Assembly: GCA_035291605.1 (NCBI GenBank)
Contig: DATDRS010000059.1
Coordinates: 1-9,020, forward strand
Length of the DNA: 9,020 bases
Direction: 5' to 3'
Source of the DNA: DATDRS01 sp035291605
Lineage (GTDB): Bacteria; Chloroflexota; Anaerolineae; Anaerolineales; UBA6663
Positions within the stretch are counted from its first letter, which is position 1. Each line of letters begins with the position of its first letter. The position numbers and the translations under genes are program-made. The notes below the pieces were generated by a model. The model searched no databases and was not told the DNA's origin. It saw nothing but the letters and a program-made list of their open reading frames with translations. Positions 6,226-9,020 of this stretch are shown in pieces.

Positions 6226-6858
6226 CTATCCTGGCGGAACCCACAAATTGAGGAAGACTGCAACACTTATCCCAAATAGATCAGCGATGGCATGAGCCAC
6301 AATCTGCCACCGTAAGCTGTTTGTCTTCTTGTAAATCACCCCAAAAACCACTCCCAAGACCAAGGCATTGATAAGCAAGATAGGATGTCGTCCCCCGATG
6401 GATGTGACTCCGATACCGAATAGATGGTTCAAAGAGAACAAAATGCTTGTTCCGAGAATAGTGACCCAGCTTGGCCAGGCTCTGGTCTGATCCAGCAGTA
6501 AGCCCCTCCAGTACCACTCTTCCAGGAATGGATTGATTAATCCAACAATCAGCCAGGGCAACCACACGTAAACCGGTATCAGCAGTTGCCATGAACTAAT
6601 AAACATGGGCAGGCTCGGCAGCACAAGTAAGATTGCCAATCCTGACCACAACCAACTTCCTTGCGGTCGTCCCATCCATTGCTTGATGCCTTCTTTTCCA
6701 CTCCCCCAGAACACAAGGAAACAAATACTTGTCCAATAAACCAATATCCAGGGCACCCACGCCCATACTCCCAGAAAGCGTTCCGCCAATCGAATTGTGA
6801 TACTGCCGATAAGTATCACAAAGATGGGCGAGAAGATGATAAATCGCTGTTTGTCCAT
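6226..6858 (-). CDS. CPBP-family glutamic-type intramembrane protease
   Basis: This 210-residue multi-pass membrane protein carries the CPBP (Abi/Rce1-like) motifs in order: E113-E114-x3-R118 (EEWYWRG), F141-x3-H145 (FSLNH) and H189-x3-D193 (HAIAD). In this family these residues form the catalytic site of a metal-independent glutamate protease within the membrane. About six hydrophobic segments are visible, including residues 7-25, 35-50, 70-90, 98-112, 131-147 and 160-176. ATG 6858 is the start of the recognisable protein; a GGAGG occurs upstream but about 15 bases away, so initiation may be weak. Bases 6859-6938 upstream hold one of the two repeats. CPBP proteins act in prenyl-peptide processing, bacteriocin immunity or signalling; the substrate here cannot be inferred. 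Base composition is visibly more AT-rich than the redox operon. Confidence 0.88.
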   Translation of the reverse strand: MDKQRFIIFSPIFVILIGSITIRLAERFLGVWAWVPWILVYWTSICFLVFWGSGKEGIKQWMGRPQGSWLWSGLAILLVLPSLPMFISSWQLLIPVYVWLPWLIVGLINPFLEEWYWRGLLLDQTRAWPSWVTILGTSILFSLNHLFGIGVTSIGGRHPILLINALVLGVVFGVIYKKTNSLRWQIVAHAIADLFGISVAVFLNLWVPPG

Positions 6859-6876
6859 AACTTACAACGTTGCCCT

Positions 6877-6924
6877 CCAGATTCTGACTACTTACCTCTC
6901 AATAATCACGACATGGTGTGCGGT
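6877..6924. repeat. Second copy of a diverged repeat at the end of the DegV-chimera tail
   Basis: On the plus strand this 48-base unit starts CCAGATTCT and ends TCACGACATGGTGTGCGGT. The neighbouring unit at 6932-6973 has the same start and, with one mismatch, the same 19-base end. The middles differ in sequence and by six bases in length. Read on the minus strand in the tail's frame, the outer part gives T-P-C-R-D-Y-stop, resembling the end of the gene upstream (T-R-C-R-E-C-W-P-D-stop). This looks like a relic of a second copy of that 3' end. Confidence 0.7.
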
Positions 6925-6931
6925 AATGGGG

Positions 6932-6973
6932 CCAGATTCTAGTCAGGCCAACACTCACGACATCGTGTGCGGT
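6932..6973. repeat. First copy of the repeat, forming the 3' end of the DegV-chimera gene
   Basis: On the plus strand this 42-base unit starts CCAGATTCT (6932-6940) and ends TCACGACATCGTGTGCGGT (6955-6973). It encodes the last codons and the TAG stop (6941-6939) of the chimeric gene. Each copy contains an imperfect dyad around CACGACATCGTG. Confidence 0.7.
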
Positions 6974-7607
6974 TTCGACGAAAAGCGGGCAACAGGTCAT
7001 GGGCAGTCTCCGAGATGCGGAATTGACGGGTTTTGAGAAGACGCCACTCGCTGTCGGCGTCGGGTTGATACCAGACGGTCAAGCGTTGTTCGGCGGTGTT
7101 GATCGTGGCCCGGACGTATTCGCCCACCCATTTGATCCCGACCGGCCACGCCTCGTTCAGCCGCGTCACGATCTCGCTCACGCTCTTGCCCGCCCGCGCC
7201 ATCCGCACCGCCTCGACGCACATGAACCCCATCGCCGCCGACCCGGACAGGCTGTCGTACGGGATCACCTTGACCTCGCCGGCGACTTCCTGCGCGGCGA
7301 GCGTGGCGGAGTTCGTCGTGCCGCTGAGCGTGCTGGCGACGTGCACCGAGAGCAGTGTGTCGTAGCCTTGCGCCGCACACGCTCGGTACGCTGCCGCAAA
7401 CTCGCCGACGGAGGGCTGCGAGGTTTTCGGCAGGATGCCCAGCTCGTTCACCTTTTGGTAAAAGGCGTTTCGGTCAAGGTCCACTCCTTCCAGATAGACC
7501 CGATCGCCGAAGCGGATGCTGATGGGCACGACGCCGATGCCGTACTCCCGAAAATAATCCGGGGGCAGGTCGCAGGATGAGTCGGTGAGGACTTTGATGG
7601 TGGTCAT
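6939..7607 (-). CDS. DegV-type fatty-acid-binding protein, N-terminal half only, fused to an unrelated C-terminal tail
   Basis: Residues 1 to about 152 are a typical DegV N-terminal domain: DSSCDLP (9-15), TSQPS (62-66), STLSGTTNSA (92-101) and the DSLSGS region (118-123). DegV/FakB proteins bind a fatty acid and present it to a kinase, and normally run to about 280 residues with a second domain after a helix like SEIVTRLNE. Here, right after that helix, residues 153-222 are a different sequence: a beta-rich piece (ATINTAEQRLTVWYQ) and a basic Cys-containing end (FRRNRTRCRECWPD). I do not recognise the tail; it could be the 3' end of a mobile-element gene. Half of the lipid pocket should be missing, so normal function is doubtful. 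No ribosome site precedes ATG 7607. The gap to the glycosylase stop is 30 bases. Confidence 0.7.
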   Translation of the reverse strand: MTTIKVLTDSSCDLPPDYFREYGIGVVPISIRFGDRVYLEGVDLDRNAFYQKVNELGILPKTSQPSVGEFAAAYRACAAQGYDTLLSVHVASTLSGTTNSATLAAQEVAGEVKVIPYDSLSGSAAMGFMCVEAVRMARAGKSVSEIVTRLNEAWPVGIKWVGEYVRATINTAEQRLTVWYQPDADSEWRLLKTRQFRISETAHDLLPAFRRNRTRCRECWPD

Positions 7608-7637
7608 AACGAATTCGATGTGTGTGGGTTCGACTTT

Positions 7638-8246
7638 CTACTTCACAAGCCTGAGGGCGGTCGCAATGTCCTGCGCGATCATCTTGCGTTTGCTCTTCTC
7701 GATAAAGAAGCTGGGGCCGGCCTGTAGATAGGATGGGAAGACCCTCTTCCCCTGAAAGCAGTATTTCTGGCCCCGAATCCTGTACGTGGAGCCGGCCGGG
7801 ATCACTCTCCCTTTGCCGGCCCGCTTCGCGATATAGTTGATCGCCTTGATTGCCACGTCACCCATCAGCAGAAGCACTTCCGCATTGGGAAACAGGGCCA
7901 GTTCTTTCTCAAGGATGAGTGAGCATGCCTCGATGGTGCTCGCCTTCAGGCCATATCCCGTTTTCGCACATTTCACGGCGGTGGTGAGGTACACGCCCAA
8001 ATCGAGGATGTCCTTCATGGATTCGACGTCTGCACCCGCATCGTTGAATGCCTGAACTGTGGTTTGCTGGAAGAGGGGCCTTCCTTTGGCATAGTAATAA
8101 TCGTCAGGGTTTGCGGGCGCAGCCTCTGAAATCATGATGATGGAAACATCGCGCGGTCTCACGTCCACCTTTGGAATGGCGTAACACTCGCGCTTTACAT
8201 CCGTGCACGGAAACTTAGCGCATCCTACACAGTCATTCACTCGCAT
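7638..8246 (-). CDS. Uracil-DNA glycosylase-like protein (family 4 type, iron-sulphur)
   Basis: This 202-residue protein fits the uracil-DNA glycosylase superfamily of the iron-sulphur kind, which removes uracil from DNA in base-excision repair. C6-x2-C9 and C93-x14-C108 match the four-cysteine cluster spacing of family 4 enzymes. The segment ISEAAP (39-44) sits where the GEAPG motif is expected, and AEVLLLMGDVAIKAI is the usual central strand and helix. The final motif normally has His-Pro-Ser; here it reads FPSYLQAG, so the catalytic His appears replaced by Phe and activity may differ. ATG 8246 is preceded by AAGGAGG at good spacing, inside the end of an upstream remnant. Its 5' end is duplicated at 5897-5962. 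Confidence 0.75.
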   Translation of the reverse strand: MRVNDCVGCAKFPCTDVKRECYAIPKVDVRPRDVSIIMISEAAPANPDDYYYAKGRPLFQQTTVQAFNDAGADVESMKDILDLGVYLTTAVKCAKTGYGLKASTIEACSLILEKELALFPNAEVLLLMGDVAIKAINYIAKRAGKGRVIPAGSTYRIRGQKYCFQGKRVFPSYLQAGPSFFIEKSKRKMIAQDIATALRLVK

Positions 8247-8340
8247 TTCCCGACCTCCTTCCAGGTCTGCTCAAAGACCTTCTCGTCGCCCAACGGCTGG
8301 CGCGTGAGCCGCATGCGCGGTAGGCCGCACCGCAACTTAA
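8237..8340 (-). pseudogene. Possible 3' remnant of an unknown gene ahead of the glycosylase-like gene
   Basis: The minus frame ending TGA 8239-8237 reads R-C-G-L-P-R-M-R-L-T-R-Q-P-L-G-D-E-K-V-F-E, then QTWKEVGKCE, and overlaps the glycosylase start by ten bases. Upstream of about 8340 the frame runs antiphase through the methyltransferase gene, so any real coding would have lost its 5' part. The stretch is GC-rich, unlike the methyltransferase. It carries one arm of the 12-bp inverted repeat and the glycosylase ribosome site. I do not recognise it; it may simply be non-coding leader. Confidence 0.3.
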
Positions 8341-8939
8341 AAACCCACATAACGAGGGACTTCTTCCGTGTAAGCCTTATACTCCTCACCGTAAAGGCGC
8401 AGGCAAATTTCCTCCTCAAGCAGTATCTGGAAGTGGTAGGCCATGACCACTATCGCAAGAAGAGCAAATTGAAGCCAGGTTGCCACAGCCATTGCAGTGC
8501 CCACGAACACTAAGACAAGACCAATCCATTGAGGATTTCTAGAAACTCGGTAGATACCGTGGGTCACAAGGCGGTCCACCTCTGCGCGCCTATATTCAAA
8601 TAGCGAAACCATCACAACTGAGAAGCCAAGCAGGTAAATGGCCAATCCAACATACAGGAAGAGTGAGCCGGTTCGAAGGGGTGTGAAGATCATCAACGCG
8701 ACGAATGAGATCGCGGCGAGTCTCCCGAGGAGTATGACCAGACCTCTCCTATCTCCCTTGGGATAACTAGGTTTGAGAAATAGCTTTCTTCTCTTCTCTC
8801 TCGCAAAAGTAAGGACACTGAGAGTTAAGCCCAAGAAATAGGCAACGAGAAGCAACCAACCATTGAAAAGAGACAGACCAAAAGCAGGAAGAAGTCTCAT
8901 TTTCTGCCTCGGGGGCTATTCTCTGTTCGGTGCGGCCTA
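8321..8939. mobile_element. Candidate insertion unit: methyltransferase gene bracketed by a 12-bp inverted repeat
   Basis: TAGGCCGCACCG at 8321-8332 is the exact reverse complement of CGGTGCGGCCTA at 8928-8939. The arms enclose the complete methyltransferase gene and its short upstream region (about 620 bases) and nothing else. The interior is more AT-rich than the flanking 8240-8335. On the minus strand the right arm reads GTTAGGC at the outer edge, which fits the GTTRRRY core of integron attC sites; a GTTGGGC lies at about 8286-8292 beyond the left arm. No flanking target duplication is obvious and no transposase or integrase is present. Confidence 0.35.
8337..8900 (-). CDS. ICMT/phospholipid methyltransferase-family integral membrane protein
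   Basis: This 187-residue protein has about five hydrophobic segments (near residues 8-31, 53-72, 78-101, 125-141, 143-160). Its C-terminal half has the family hallmarks: LVTHGIYRVSRNPQWIG (111-127), followed by EEEICLRLYGEEYKAYTEEVPRY (162-184). The latter is the SAM-binding and substrate-facing region of isoprenylcysteine carboxyl methyltransferase and phospholipid N-methyltransferase-like enzymes. Bacterial members methylate lipids or small molecules; the substrate is not predictable here. ATG 8900 has GAGG a few bases upstream. The stop TAA is 8339-8337. A 12-bp inverted repeat encloses the gene, and its base composition is more AT-rich than the sequence downstream, which suggests separate acquisition. 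Confidence 0.85.
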   Translation of the reverse strand: MRLLPAFGLSLFNGWLLLVAYFLGLTLSVLTFAREKRRKLFLKPSYPKGDRRGLVILLGRLAAISFVALMIFTPLRTGSLFLYVGLAIYLLGFSVVMVSLFEYRRAEVDRLVTHGIYRVSRNPQWIGLVLVFVGTAMAVATWLQFALLAIVVMAYHFQILLEEEICLRLYGEEYKAYTEEVPRYVGF

Positions 8940-8951
8940 ACACTGATGATC

Positions 8952-8964
8952 TGGAAACTTTCCA
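8952..8964. other. Small palindrome upstream of the methyltransferase gene
   Basis: TGGAAACTTTCCA is a perfect dyad around a central C, about 50 bases ahead of the methyltransferase start. It could be an operator half-site pair or chance. The rest of 8901-9020 contains the right arm of the 12-bp inverted repeat and a purine/pyrimidine-skewed end, but no gene and no clear promoter. Confidence 0.25.
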
Positions 8965-8991
8965 CATCCTCATCCCATCATGCGGGAATCT

Positions 8992-9020
8992 CCACCGCTT
9001 CCCTCACTTCCCACGCTCCC
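8992..9020. repeat. Degenerate pyrimidine-rich short-word repeat at the right edge
   Basis: The plus strand repeats words such as CTTCCCT, CACTTCC and CACGCTC at roughly 7-base spacing and runs off the window. It resembles the GGAAAG/GTGGGG words at 4159-4180 read on the other strand. The match is loose and the array is cut by the window edge. Confidence 0.35.

Noticed and set aside
6999..7580. Open plus-strand frame of 193 codons
   Set aside because: It is antisense to the clear DegV N-terminal domain.
8309..8320. CCGC-ATGC-GCGG hairpin as part of a complete attC site
   Set aside because: It is short and GC-rich. The paired simple sites at the expected spacing could not be assembled with correct consensus at both ends, so no attC feature is claimed.

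Overview
This window reads as bacterial DNA from an anaerobe with flavin- and iron-sulphur-based electron transfer. Everything credible is on the minus strand, so transcription runs from high to low coordinates. The source may be Chloroflexota (Anaerolineae-like). I infer that from the fused HdrA/GltD architecture, the heptanucleotide repeats, the short palindrome family and the small membrane-protein types; there is no rRNA or other marker to prove it.

Left half (about 1-5441): a compact redox operon. A four-cluster ferredoxin-like protein (4635-5441) abuts an MvhD/FlpD-type [2Fe-2S] electron-transfer subunit (4200-4634). After a 164-base leader rich in hairpins comes a giant HdrA-like flavoprotein (start 4035) that runs off the left edge after 1345 codons with its frame open throughout. 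Its order is HdrA front half, inserted GltD/NfnB-type NAD(P)H module, HdrA back half, then a second HdrA unit. Together the three look like the core of a soluble Hdr-type electron bifurcating or confurcating complex. The partners that would set its substrate (HdrB/HdrC or others) must lie to the left, outside the window.

The most striking signal is inside the HdrA gene. Four repeat-derived stretches are read through in frame: three are tandem arrays with a 7-base period (190-258, 525-556, 1423-1495) and one is a palindrome with an 8-bp stem (2116-2146). All fall where I would expect variable loops or linkers between conserved motifs. Related short tandem repeats occur outside genes at 4134-4174 and possibly 8992-9020.

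Right half (about 5469-9020): a mosaic of small, functionally unrelated genes, several visibly more AT-rich than the redox operon. These are a small membrane protein, a CPBP-type intramembrane protease, a truncated small membrane protein, a family-4-like uracil-DNA glycosylase and an ICMT-like membrane methyltransferase. Broken joins are frequent: a 5' fragment of a second glycosylase-like gene (5897-5962), a DegV gene whose C-terminal half is replaced by an unrelated tail (6939-7607), two diverged copies of a repeat at that tail's 3' end, and a 12-bp inverted repeat bracketing the methyltransferase. The region looks like a site of repeated insertion and recombination, possibly cassette-like, but no recombinase gene is in view.
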